Origin: an uncultured Bulleidia sp.
Lineage (GTDB): Bacteria; Bacillota_I; Bacilli_A; Erysipelotrichales; Erysipelotrichaceae
DNA: 14,147 nt
Direction of reading: 5' to 3'
Assembly: GCA_934757945.1 (NCBI GenBank)
Contig: CAKVLT010000045.1
Location: 1-14,147 of the forward strand
Part shown: positions 6,607-13,758 of the stretch, piece after piece
How the letters are laid out: each line of letters begins with the position of its first letter
How positions within the stretch are numbered: position 1 is the first letter of the stretch
Notes under the pieces: model-generated
The model's input: the letters and a program-made list of their open reading frames with translations, nothing else
Told to the model about the DNA's origin: nothing
Database searches by the model: none
Translations under genes and position numbers: made by a program

Positions 6607-7689
6607 TTACCTCATTCTGTTTCTCATGCCCATAGAGACATTCTGTTCGATATAGTCTTTTCTCTGTGCTGCTTCTATGGCAGTCACAGAATCAATCACG
6701 CCGGATCTTACAAGATCAAGCAGACAGTTATCCATGGACACTGAGCCGATATTCTTACCAGCCACAAGACTGGATACCATGGAGGCAGTATTCCCTTCAC
6801 GTATCTGGTTCTTTAATGCCGCATTGACAATCATCACTTCACACGCTGCCACTCTTCCCTTACCACCTTTACGAACAAGTAACTGCTGGCACACCACTGC
6901 TCTTAAAGTCTGTGCCAGCTGGGTACGAATCTGGGTATGTCTGGAGGCATCAAAGGCACTGATCAGACGGTCTATTGTATCTACAGCAGTATTGGTATGC
7001 AGTGTGGCAAAGACAAGATGCCCTGTTTCCGCCGCAGTTAATGCTGTCTCTATCGTCTCTGCATCTCTAAGTTCTCCAAGAAGCAGAATATCCGGATCTT
7101 CTCTTAAAACCGCCTTTAATCCATCGCCGTAGGTTCTTGTATCACTGCCTACTTCTCTTTGATCTATCAGACAAAGATCAGGTTCATGAATATATTCAAT
7201 CGGATCTTCCAGAGTGATGATATGTTCATAGCGCGTATGATTGATTTCATCCAGAATGGAAGCTAATGTAGTACTTTTACCAGATCCTGTCTCCCCTGTC
7301 ACCAGGACAATGCCTTTAGTATACGAGGAAAACTCCTTTACTGCTGGAGGTAATCCCAAAGAAGATAAGGCAGGAATCTTTGCATGCAGAATACGTAAGG
7401 CAATAGAGCAGTTTCCTTTGGACCTGTACAGGTTATAACGAATACGCGCTGTACCGACAGACGTTGAACCATCAATTTCTCCTATAGTCTTCATGGTATC
7501 AAATGCCTCAGGACATAACTGTCTTCCATACTCTTCACAATCCTGAAATGTCAGTACTTCTTTATTTGCCTTCACCAGTTTCCCATCTACTCTGAAACGC
7601 AACTGTGTTCCGGCATGAAAATGAATATCACTGGCATTACATTGCACTGCCTGCTGTACAATTGTTTCTAATGTGTCCATATCAGTCAA
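6607..7689 (-). CDS. pilT: Type IV pilus retraction ATPase PilT
   Basis: This is a hexameric cytoplasmic ATPase that powers pilus retraction. Seen are the N-terminal SDIHFHAG and FRVDGKL segments, Walker A GETGSGKST (132-140), the Asp box HIITLEDPIEY, the Walker B region ILLLGELRD and the His box HLVFATLHTNTAVDTIDRLI. The C-terminal CEVMIVNAALKNQIREGN corresponds to the PilT-specific AIRNLIRE region, which separates it from PilB. Length (360) is normal. The start at 7689 is a TTG with AGGTGG six bases upstream, overlapping the pilB stop by 8 bases. An ATG at 7680, one base after the pilB stop, is an alternative that would give 357 residues. It sits between pilB and pilC, the usual order. Confidence 0.94.
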   Translation of the reverse strand: MTDMDTLETIVQQAVQCNASDIHFHAGTQLRFRVDGKLVKANKEVLTFQDCEEYGRQLCPEAFDTMKTIGEIDGSTSVGTARIRYNLYRSKGNCSIALRILHAKIPALSSLGLPPAVKEFSSYTKGIVLVTGETGSGKSTTLASILDEINHTRYEHIITLEDPIEYIHEPDLCLIDQREVGSDTRTYGDGLKAVLREDPDILLLGELRDAETIETALTAAETGHLVFATLHTNTAVDTIDRLISAFDASRHTQIRTQLAQTLRAVVCQQLLVRKGGKGRVAACEVMIVNAALKNQIREGNTASMVSSLVAGKNIGSVSMDNCLLDLVRSGVIDSVTAIEAAQRKDYIEQNVSMGMRNRMR

Positions 7690-9370
7690 TGCTCACCACC
7701 TGACGTACTACTTCTTCTACTGTTGTCACACCTGTTTCAATCAACGTTCTGGCATTGGCTAACATGGAGGTAAAGTCAGATCTTTGTGTAATGACTTTAC
7801 GCAACTCTGTGCTGTTAGCCCCCTTGGAGATAGCTTCTCTGACTCTTGCGTCCATAGTTAAGATTTCAAAAACACCTGTACGTGATCTGTATCCTGTACC
7901 AAAGCACATAGGGCAGCCTGTTCCTTTATAGAAATGGAACTTTTCAGGATGTGTTATACCTGCAATTTCAGCATCATAGAGATTTGGAGCCACTTCTTTT
8001 CTGCACTTAGAGCAGATCTTTCTGACAAGTCTTTGAGAGATGACTCCCCTTAAACTGGACGCAATCAGATACGGTTCCACACCAAGATCTTTTAATCTGT
8101 CTATGGCACTGATCGTATCTTCTGTATGAATGGTAGATAATACAAGATGACCGGTCATGGCAGCACGCATGGCAATCTCTGCAGTTTCCCCATCACGGAT
8201 TTCTCCTACACAGATAATATCCGGGTCCTGTCTTAAACAGGCTCTTAAACTGGACGCAAAGGTCAAACCAACCTTTTCATTAATCGCAACCTGTGTCACT
8301 CCATCCATATGGAATTCCACCGGATCTTCCAGAGAAATCATATTTACATCCGGCTTATTCAGTTCACGAATCATGGTGTACAAAGTACTTGTTTTACCGG
8401 AACCTGTAGGACCTACAATGAGGATAAGTCCTGAAGTATTATGCAGAATCTTATCAAACTTACCGTTATCTGCCTCAGAAATACCGATACCTTTACGTGT
8501 CAGGGTCTGCTCGTCTCTCCACAGAATACGAATAACAAGTTTTTCCCCGAAGATGGTAGGCAAAGTATTCAGACGAAGATCGATATCCTCTCCCTGGGCT
8601 CTATGCATGACGGCTCTTCCATCCTGAGGAATTCTTCGTTCTGTAATATTCATGGAACCCATGACTTTGAATCTGGATAAGACCGCAGACTGTAATTCTT
8701 TAGGAATGGTGAGTATCTGCTGTAATTTACCGTCCACTCTCATTCTGACAACCATTTCTTCTTCTCTTGGCTCGATATGAATATCACTGGCCTTTTCAGC
8801 CACTGCTCTTTCCAGAATACTTGTGACAAGTTTAACAGTAGGTGCACTGGAAGCTTCTTCCTTTTCCTTCTGCTCGTTAACCTTTTCTCCGATGGTCAGG
8901 CTTCTTTCCTGTGCCATTTCCTTCATGGCCAGAGCCGCACCCTCATTTTCATATACCACACTTAACGCACGGCTGATGGCATTGGAGTAAGCAATTAACG
9001 GCACCACTTTCTTTCTTGTCTTTTCTTTTACTGCTTCAATGGCACGGAAGTTCAATGGATCTTCCATAGCCAGATATAACTTATTATTATACATGCGTAC
9101 AGGTACGACCCTGTTCGTACGGGCAATATTACGTGGTACAATTGTTGCCATTTCAGGATCAATCTTTGTTTTATTAAGGTCTATAAACTCAATACCCAGC
9201 TGCATTCTTAACACATCAATCAGCTGATCTTCTGTAATATAGCCTTCTTCAATCAAAACAGCACCCAGTCTTTTCCCTGTGCCGATTTGTTTCTGTAAAG
9301 CCTCATTCACCTGTTCTTCTGTTAAAGCACCTGCTTGTACAAGCATTTCACCCAAACGCATGTTTTTCAT
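7682..9370 (-). CDS. pilB: Type IV pilus extension ATPase PilB with c-di-GMP-binding MshEN domain
   Basis: This 562-residue GspE/PilB family ATPase drives pilus extension. The N-terminus holds two 24-residue MshEN motifs (5-28 and 34-57), each beginning RLGxxL(V/I) with a central G-x-(L/I)-T and ending in Q, separated by exactly five residues (IGTGK). That is the known tandem c-di-GMP-binding arrangement. The ATPase core follows: SDIHIEPRE (195-203), Walker A GPTGSGKT (320-327), SLEDPVEF, Walker B region IICVGEIRD and the His box HLVLSTIHTEDT. A structural zinc site is intact (C453, C456, C486, C489). An upstream promoter and AAGGTGA ribosome site support the start; Met4 is a minor alternative. 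It leads pilB-pilT-pilC. MshEN and PilT together argue for a true type IV pilus rather than a ComG competence pilus. Confidence 0.95.
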   Translation of the reverse strand: MKNMRLGEMLVQAGALTEEQVNEALQKQIGTGKRLGAVLIEEGYITEDQLIDVLRMQLGIEFIDLNKTKIDPEMATIVPRNIARTNRVVPVRMYNNKLYLAMEDPLNFRAIEAVKEKTRKKVVPLIAYSNAISRALSVVYENEGAALAMKEMAQERSLTIGEKVNEQKEKEEASSAPTVKLVTSILERAVAEKASDIHIEPREEEMVVRMRVDGKLQQILTIPKELQSAVLSRFKVMGSMNITERRIPQDGRAVMHRAQGEDIDLRLNTLPTIFGEKLVIRILWRDEQTLTRKGIGISEADNGKFDKILHNTSGLILIVGPTGSGKTSTLYTMIRELNKPDVNMISLEDPVEFHMDGVTQVAINEKVGLTFASSLRACLRQDPDIICVGEIRDGETAEIAMRAAMTGHLVLSTIHTEDTISAIDRLKDLGVEPYLIASSLRGVISQRLVRKICSKCRKEVAPNLYDAEIAGITHPEKFHFYKGTGCPMCFGTGYRSRTGVFEILTMDARVREAISKGANSTELRKVITQRSDFTSMLANARTLIETGVTTVEEVVRQVVSID

Positions 9371-9404
9371 ATTCTCACCTTTTTGTACTTTTCATCCACT
9401 ATAT

Positions 9405-9433
9405 ATTCTACCGTATAACCCTCAAAACACCAA
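9405..9433 (-). promoter_or_regulatory. Candidate promoter of pilBTC
   Basis: On the minus strand TTGGTG (9433-9428) and TAGAAT (9410-9405) are separated by 17 bases and lie about 35 bases before the pilB start. A second reading, TTGAGG with TATAGT at 16-base spacing, overlaps it, so the exact boxes are uncertain, but a promoter here fits the preceding terminator. Confidence 0.45.
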
Positions 9434-9442
9434 TGCACAGAT

Positions 9443-9470
9443 AAAAAACAGTCACTTTCAGATGACTGTT
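9443..9470 (-). terminator. Terminator after the deformylase gene
   Basis: AACAGTCA and TGACTGTT form an 8-base stem with an 8-base loop, followed on the minus strand by a run of T. It begins three bases after the stop of the peptide deformylase gene and separates that gene from pilB. Confidence 0.8.
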
Positions 9471-9472
9471 AT

Positions 9473-9874
9473 TCAAATCAATATTCCATGCAGGTGATCT
9501 GTTTCATGCTGGATAATCTGTGCCACATTGCCAGTATACACACCTGTTTTCTTATGGAAATGTTCATCTTCATACTGAACGGTAATCTTCTTATATCTTT
9601 TTGCCTGACGGGTACCTTGCAAAGACAAACAGCCTTCAACCGTACTGTATTCACCAGAAGCTTTCACAATCACAGGATTGATCATCACAATTCCCGGGGA
9701 AATAATGATCATGCATTTGGGATACCCGATCATGTTTGCCGCAAGCCCCACACAGGTATCCTTATATACCATCAAGGTATCCTTAAGATCCTGTATCACT
9801 GCACTATCTTTTTCAGAAGCTTTTGTACACGGTATCTGAAGAAAGAAGGTATCTTTTACAATAGCTCTGATCAT
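9473..9874 (-). CDS. def: Peptide deformylase-like protein, short variant
   Basis: At 133 residues it is shorter than housekeeping deformylases (about 150-190). These metalloenzymes remove the formyl group from the N-terminal Met of new proteins. Motif II EGCLS (80-84, metal ligand Cys82) and motif III QHETDH (122-127; ligands His123 and His127, catalytic Glu124) are intact. Motif I is altered: the usual GxGxAAxQ reads CVGLAANM (41-48), so the catalytic glutamine position is Met48. A similar AANM form is, to my knowledge, present in a second, shorter deformylase group in Firmicutes, so it may define a subfamily rather than a dead enzyme. It is translationally coupled to the Rrf2 regulator (ATGA overlap) with no good ribosome site of its own, and a terminator follows. 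It is unlikely to be the cell's main deformylase, since no fmt or other translation genes adjoin it; this is inference. Confidence 0.85.
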   Translation of the reverse strand: MIRAIVKDTFFLQIPCTKASEKDSAVIQDLKDTLMVYKDTCVGLAANMIGYPKCMIIISPGIVMINPVIVKASGEYSTVEGCLSLQGTRQAKRYKKITVQYEDEHFHKKTGVYTGNVAQIIQHETDHLHGILI

Positions 9875-10326
9875 TTTTTGTCTGTACCTTTCTTTACCGT
9901 TATATGAATATCCGGAAATTTTTCTTCTATAAGATCCCTGAGGGTAATGTCTTTAAAAAAGATATACATCTTTGCCTGTATGATATTGTAGTACTTATGC
10001 AGCGGACAGTATTCTGTGGCATATCTGCTGCAGTACGCATCTTCTTCAAGACATCTGTTAATACACAGTGTTTCCTCCATGCAGTCTAACACTTCATATA
10101 CTGTAATCTGTTCAGGCAGCTTACCCAGATAGTAGCCACCACTAACACCAAGTTTCACTTTAACAAGTTCTCTGTTACGTAATTTACGCAATACTTTCTG
10201 TACATGTTCTACGGAATGTAACCCTTGTGTTCTGGCAAGAGTTGCACTGGAAATACATTCTTCCTGATGCTCTGCAAGATACATCATACAACGTAATGCA
10301 TAATCTGTTTCCAAGTTAAACTGCAT
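9871..10326 (-). CDS. Rrf2-family transcriptional regulator with conserved cysteines
   Basis: This 151-residue DNA-binding protein opens with the Rrf2 signature (FNLETDYALRCMMYLAEH), continues through a winged helix (SSATLARTQGLHSVEHVQKVLRKL, about 26-49) and the GVSGGYYL wing (60-67), and has the LPEQITVYEVLDCME segment. Three cysteines, C92-x6-C99-x7-C107, followed by His110, sit where IscR and NsrR bind an Fe-S cluster, so iron-sulfur or redox sensing is plausible but unproven. The ATG has AAAGGTG seven bases upstream. It is first in a two-gene unit with the deformylase-like gene, which may be under its control. The specific signal cannot be read from the sequence. Confidence 0.9.
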   Translation of the reverse strand: MQFNLETDYALRCMMYLAEHQEECISSATLARTQGLHSVEHVQKVLRKLRNRELVKVKLGVSGGYYLGKLPEQITVYEVLDCMEETLCINRCLEEDAYCSRYATEYCPLHKYYNIIQAKMYIFFKDITLRDLIEEKFPDIHITVKKGTDKK

Positions 10327-10348
10327 AGTTCGTCACCTTTCTGTTTCT

Positions 10349-10379
10349 ATAATACCATACTATTGTGATACTGTTTCAA
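10349..10379 (-). promoter_or_regulatory. Weak candidate promoter of the Rrf2-def unit
   Basis: On the minus strand TTGAAA (10379-10374) and TATTAT (10354-10349) are 19 bases apart, longer than ideal, about 23 bases before the Rrf2 start. The interval contains repeated AGTAT/GTAT words that could be a regulator site, but no clean palindrome was found. Confidence 0.35.
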
Positions 10380-10432
10380 AGATACACGCCACAAAAGAAA
10401 GAATGCACATCTCCTGCCAAAAAAAAACGATT

Positions 10433-10469
10433 AAAAAAAGGAATCCGAAAGTGAATACCCTCAGATTCC
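10433..10469 (-). terminator. Terminator after copA
   Basis: On the minus strand GGAATCTGA and TCGGATTCC form a 9-base stem with one G-T(U) pair and a 12-base loop, followed by seven T. It starts six bases after the copA stop and closes the csoR-copA operon. Confidence 0.85.
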
Positions 10470-10475
10470 CTTTTA

Positions 10476-10688
10476 TTATGCCTGTATACCTTTAAAAGTA
10501 TATCCGGCTTCTTCTACAGCTTTCTGCACATCAGCTTCGCTGACATCTTTGCTTAATGTCATTACTGCTGTACCTGCTTCATGATTACAGATGACTTTTT
10601 CTACTCCTTCAAGGCTTTCCAAAGCTTTCTGTACATGTGCTTCACAATGGGAACACATCATGCCTTCCACTAACACTGTCTTTTCCAT
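10476..10688 (-). CDS. Possible internally initiated CopZ-like copper chaperone within copA
   Basis: In the copA frame, an ATG at 10688 opens the last HMA domain and would yield a free 70-residue protein, the usual size of the CopZ chaperone, with the metal motif GMMCSHC near its N-terminus. A near-perfect Shine-Dalgarno, AAAGGAGGA (10706-10698), lies about ten bases upstream in the codons for KGG. The protein would carry Cu(I) to CopA or CsoR. The same stretch is also made as the C-terminus of full-length CopA. This is an inference from ribosome-site strength and domain boundary; it could be only a relic of an ancestral copA-copZ fusion. Confidence 0.45.
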   Translation of the reverse strand: MEKTVLVEGMMCSHCEAHVQKALESLEGVEKVICNHEAGTAVMTLSKDVSEADVQKAVEEAGYTFKGIQA

Positions 10689-13250
10689 AGGTTGTTGTCC
10701 TCCTTTTTCTATACCTGTAAAGACAAGGCCGCAATCATTAATGGCCTTATGTATATCTTCTATGTTATATCCACACGTAAAATCCACCTGCACACCACAG
10801 TAGTCTTTTAAAACTTCTGCTGTTTTTACTCCCGGGATACTTTGTACTGTCTCAAGTACCATCTGTGCATTTTCACTATCCAGGCCTGCCATTTTAATCA
10901 CTGAGATGCCGGCAGTACCTTCCTGAGTGCATGTGGATGCCTGTGGTTCCACCAGTTCTGTTTCTTCTGTATATTCTGTATCATGTTTTGAGGAATTCAG
11001 ATTTACAAGATTTAATCTTAATGCATTCATACATACCGTAAAACTGGACAGGCTCATGGCAGCAGCACCAATCATAGGATTCATTTCATAGCTGAAAAGA
11101 CCTGCTGCTAATGGAATACAGATAAGATTATAGAAGAATGCCCAGAACAAATTTTCATGAATATTCTTTAAAGTCTTACGAGATAAGCGTATTGCCTTCA
11201 CTGCATCCATCAGACTGCTATGCATTAACACCACATCTGCACTGTCAATGGCGACATCGGTACCTGCTCCAATAGCCACCCCAATATCCGCACTCATCAA
11301 AGCCGGAGCATCATTGATGCCATCTCCAACCATCATGACTTTGCCTGTTTTCTGCAACTGCTGAATATGTGCCTGTTTACCATCCGGCAAGACTGACGAA
11401 ATCACCGTGCTGACTTTTGCCTGTTTGCCTATGGCATTGGCAGTTCTTTCATTATCTCCCGTTAACATCACCACTTCGATTCCCATGGCCTTCATACAGG
11501 AAATAGCTTCCACAGAGTCTTCTTTCAGACTGTCTGCCACAAAGATAACCCCTTTCAGCTTTCCATCCATTTCAAAGAATAACGGTGTTTTACCTTCATC
11601 CTGGTATTTTTCTACTGTTGTCTGCACATTTTCGGCAATAGTAGTATACGTACTGATCAACTTTTCATTACCACCATGTACACTATGTCCATGCAGGTTA
11701 CCCTGTACACCACTTCCCACCAAAGCCTTAAATTCTGTCAGTTCTTCCTGCTGTACATTTTCCTTCTTTGCATAACTTACCACTGCCCTGGCTAAAGGAT
11801 GTTCACTTTTACTTTCCAAGCCATAAGCAATCTGTAGCACTTCCTCTTTACTTGAACCATCACATACATAGATTTCTTTTACTTCAGGAACACCTTTGGT
11901 AATTGTGCCTGTTTTATCCAGAGCGATGATTTCCACTTTGCCTGCTTCTTCCAGAGCTTCACTTGTTTTAAACAGAATACCGTGTTTTGCCCCGACACCA
12001 TTACCAACCATGATTGCTACAGGCGTTGCAAGGCCCAAAGCACACGGACAGGAGATAACCAGTACCGTAATGGCTCTTTCCAGAGCAAAGGTAAATGGCT
12101 TTCCAGCCATCAGCCATCCTGCAAGAACCACAAGAGAAATACCGATAATAGATGGAACAAAGATACCTGAAACTTTATCTGCTATTTTGGCTACAGGTGC
12201 CTTTGTACCTGCCGCTTCAGACACAAGCTGAATGATCTGAGATAATGTAGTATCTTCTCCTACTCTTGTAGCAGTGGCTGTAATATAGCCTGAAGTATTG
12301 AGGGTAGCGGCTGAAATCTTATCTCCTGGTTTTTTATCCACAGGAATACTTTCTCCAGTTAAAGAAGCTTCATTGACAGCAGTTTCCCCTGAAATAATCA
12401 CCCCATCTACAGGAATACTTTCTCCAGGTCTGACTGCAAAAGTATCTCCCTTTTGTACTTCATCAATATCTACTTCTGTTTCTGTACCATTACGAAGAAT
12501 CACAGCCGTCTTAGGAGCTAACTGTAATAAACTTTTCAAAGCATTTGTTGTCTTGCCTTTGGAAATGGATTCCAGCAATTTTCCTATGGTAATTAAAGCC
12601 GGTATCATCGCTGCACTTTCAAAATACAGCTGATTATGATATACCTCCATAATCAGTTCCGTATCTTCTCCAAGTGTATACATACCTGTAATCTTATACA
12701 GTACATACACAGACCATGCAAAGGAAACCCCTGAACCTAAAGCCACAAGAGTATCCATATTAGGTGCTTTATGTGCCAAAGATGTTAATCCTGACACAAA
12801 AAATTTCTTATTCACAGCCATCACAACACCGGCAAGAATCATCTGTGTTAACCCTAACGCCATATGATTATGTCTGAAGAATTGTGGTAAAGGCCAGCCA
12901 AACATGTTGTGGCCCATGGTAATGTACATTAATGCACATAAGAAAATCACTGACCATAACAATCTTTTCTTCAATACAGGTGTTTCATGGTCTTCCAGAG
13001 CTTCCTGCTGCTGACGAATCTTTTCACTTTGTGTATGTGAAGAAGTCTTTTCTCCTTCCACACTTGCCCCATACCCTGCATCTTCTACTGCCTGAATTAC
13101 TTTAGAAGGTTCAGCATTACCTTCTACACTCATGGAATTGGTCAGTAAGGATACCACACAGGAATCCACACCTTCCACGTGACTGACTGCTTTTTCTACT
13201 CTTGCCTGACAAGCAGCACAGCTCATACCTGTCACAATATATTTTTTCAT
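10476..13250 (-). CDS. copA: Copper-exporting P1B-type ATPase CopA with C-terminal HMA domains
   Basis: This 924-residue membrane pump exports Cu(I) using ATP. The N-terminal HMA domain has GMSCAAC (C11, C14). The core carries TGES (298-301, actuator), the CPC transport site (401-403), DKTGT with phosphorylated Asp445, SEHPLA for nucleotide binding, and GDGIND (642-647). The last helices hold YN and the MSLSS run typical of Cu(I)-selective P1B-1 ATPases. The tail is unusual: residues about 782-847 have HMA-like sequence but lack the CxxC, and residues 855-924 are a complete CopZ-like HMA domain (GMMCSHC; C866, C869). This makes it longer than standard CopA (about 740-820). It follows csoR by 12 bases in one operon, and AGAGGG precedes its start. 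Copper-dependent release of CsoR should control it. Confidence 0.96.
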   Translation of the reverse strand: MKKYIVTGMSCAACQARVEKAVSHVEGVDSCVVSLLTNSMSVEGNAEPSKVIQAVEDAGYGASVEGEKTSSHTQSEKIRQQQEALEDHETPVLKKRLLWSVIFLCALMYITMGHNMFGWPLPQFFRHNHMALGLTQMILAGVVMAVNKKFFVSGLTSLAHKAPNMDTLVALGSGVSFAWSVYVLYKITGMYTLGEDTELIMEVYHNQLYFESAAMIPALITIGKLLESISKGKTTNALKSLLQLAPKTAVILRNGTETEVDIDEVQKGDTFAVRPGESIPVDGVIISGETAVNEASLTGESIPVDKKPGDKISAATLNTSGYITATATRVGEDTTLSQIIQLVSEAAGTKAPVAKIADKVSGIFVPSIIGISLVVLAGWLMAGKPFTFALERAITVLVISCPCALGLATPVAIMVGNGVGAKHGILFKTSEALEEAGKVEIIALDKTGTITKGVPEVKEIYVCDGSSKEEVLQIAYGLESKSEHPLARAVVSYAKKENVQQEELTEFKALVGSGVQGNLHGHSVHGGNEKLISTYTTIAENVQTTVEKYQDEGKTPLFFEMDGKLKGVIFVADSLKEDSVEAISCMKAMGIEVVMLTGDNERTANAIGKQAKVSTVISSVLPDGKQAHIQQLQKTGKVMMVGDGINDAPALMSADIGVAIGAGTDVAIDSADVVLMHSSLMDAVKAIRLSRKTLKNIHENLFWAFFYNLICIPLAAGLFSYEMNPMIGAAAMSLSSFTVCMNALRLNLVNLNSSKHDTEYTEETELVEPQASTCTQEGTAGISVIKMAGLDSENAQMVLETVQSIPGVKTAEVLKDYCGVQVDFTCGYNIEDIHKAINDCGLVFTGIEKGGQQPMEKTVLVEGMMCSHCEAHVQKALESLEGVEKVICNHEAGTAVMTLSKDVSEADVQKAVEEAGYTFKGIQA
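10698..10706 (-). promoter_or_regulatory. Internal Shine-Dalgarno inside copA
   Basis: The minus strand reads AAAGGAGGA, matching eight or nine bases of the anti-Shine-Dalgarno, ten bases before the in-frame ATG at 10688 that begins the CopZ-like domain. It is as strong as the sites of hslO and GH2 in this window and stronger than that of copA itself. Confidence 0.5.
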
Positions 13251-13262
13251 ACACCCTCTTTT

Positions 13263-13568
13263 CTACTTCATCAGCTTTTGAAGCACTGTCACCAGCTCAT
13301 CAATCGCCTCTGTATCACCTTGTTGAATGTCTTCCATCACGCATCCTTTGATATGCATTGCCAGCAGTTCTTTATTAAAACTGTTCAAGGCACTCTGTAC
13401 AGCAGATACCTGTATCAGAATGTCCGGACAATACACATCTTCTTCTACCATTTTGCGAATACCACGAATCTGACCTTCAATCTTTTTCAGACGAACCAAC
13501 AATTTCTGTTTCTTATCTTTTTCCCTCTGTACATGTCTTTCAGTACATACAGGACATTTTCCACGCAT
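13263..13568 (-). CDS. csoR: Copper-sensing repressor CsoR
   Basis: This is a small all-helical repressor that leaves DNA when it binds Cu(I). The signature is clear: RLKKIEGQIRGIRKMVEED, then the copper ligands Cys47 (VYCPDIL), His72 and Cys76 (MHIKGC), numbered from the ATG at 13568. The N-terminal KCPVC (C5, C8) is an added CxxC that also occurs, to my knowledge, in clostridial CsoR proteins. The frame can be extended to a GTG at 13586, but that codon lies upstream of the transcription start predicted from the promoter, while the ATG at 13568 has GAGGG seven bases upstream, so the shorter 101-residue form is preferred. It is first in the operon with copA and should repress itself and copA through the palindrome at 13593-13611. 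Confidence 0.95.
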   Translation of the reverse strand: MRGKCPVCTERHVQREKDKKQKLLVRLKKIEGQIRGIRKMVEEDVYCPDILIQVSAVQSALNSFNKELLAMHIKGCVMEDIQQGDTEAIDELVTVLQKLMK

Positions 13569-13588
13569 ATGTTTTCCCTCACGCACAC

Positions 13589-13617
13589 ATACTATACCCC
13601 CAGGGGGTATATGTCAA
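13589..13617 (-). promoter_or_regulatory. csoR-copA promoter
   Basis: A consensus -35 TTGACA (13617-13612) and -10 TAGTAT (13594-13589) are separated by exactly 17 bases. Transcription should start at about 13581-13583. It is the strongest promoter found in the window, and its spacer is filled by the CsoR palindrome. Confidence 0.85.
13593..13611. promoter_or_regulatory. CsoR operator palindrome
   Basis: TATACCCCCAGGGGGTATA is a perfect 9-base-arm inverted repeat around a central A. This C-run/G-run palindrome is the form of operator recognised by CsoR. It covers the spacer and edges of both promoter boxes, so bound CsoR should block RNA polymerase directly. Confidence 0.9.
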
Positions 13618-13725
13618 AAGATGTGCTCTGAACATCACGTGAATATTTTCATAGATTTAATATAATTGACCACCTGATTCAATAAATGACTATTTTATGT
13701 TTTTCTCTTGCCAAAAAGGAATAAT

Positions 13726-13750
13726 AAAAGCAGGAACAGTAAGCTCCTGC
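13726..13750 (-). terminator. Terminator after the toxin gene
   Basis: On the minus strand GCAGGA and TCCTGC form a 6-base stem with a 9-base loop followed by TTTT and an AT-rich run. It starts nine bases after the stop of the RelE/ParE-like gene. The 100 or so bases between it and the csoR promoter are AT-rich and hold nothing else I can identify. Confidence 0.7.
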
Positions 13751-13758
13751 AGCAGTCA

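Noticed and set aside
6677..7132. A 151-residue plus-strand reading frame opposite pilT
   Set aside because: It is a reverse-strand shadow of the PilT ATPase core with no domain signal; similar plus-strand frames opposite pilB and copA were dropped for the same reason.
5387..9370. A competence (comG) operon
   Set aside because: A PilT retraction ATPase and the MshEN domain on the extension ATPase are not part of comG operons, and no comGC-like pilin follows pilC.
10418..10440. Two A-runs between Rrf2 and copA as a separate repeat or second terminator
   Set aside because: Only the run next to the hairpin at 10440-10469 has a stem; the other A-run has no adjacent inverted repeat, so no extra feature is supported.
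13569..13586. GTG start for csoR adding six residues
   Set aside because: It lies upstream of the transcription start predicted from the strong TTGACA/TAGTAT promoter, while the ATG at 13568 has a well-placed GAGGG.
13618..13725. A small gene or promoter in the AT-rich gap before csoR
   Set aside because: The only open frames are a few codons to under 20 residues without ribosome sites, and TATAAT-like words lack a matching -35.
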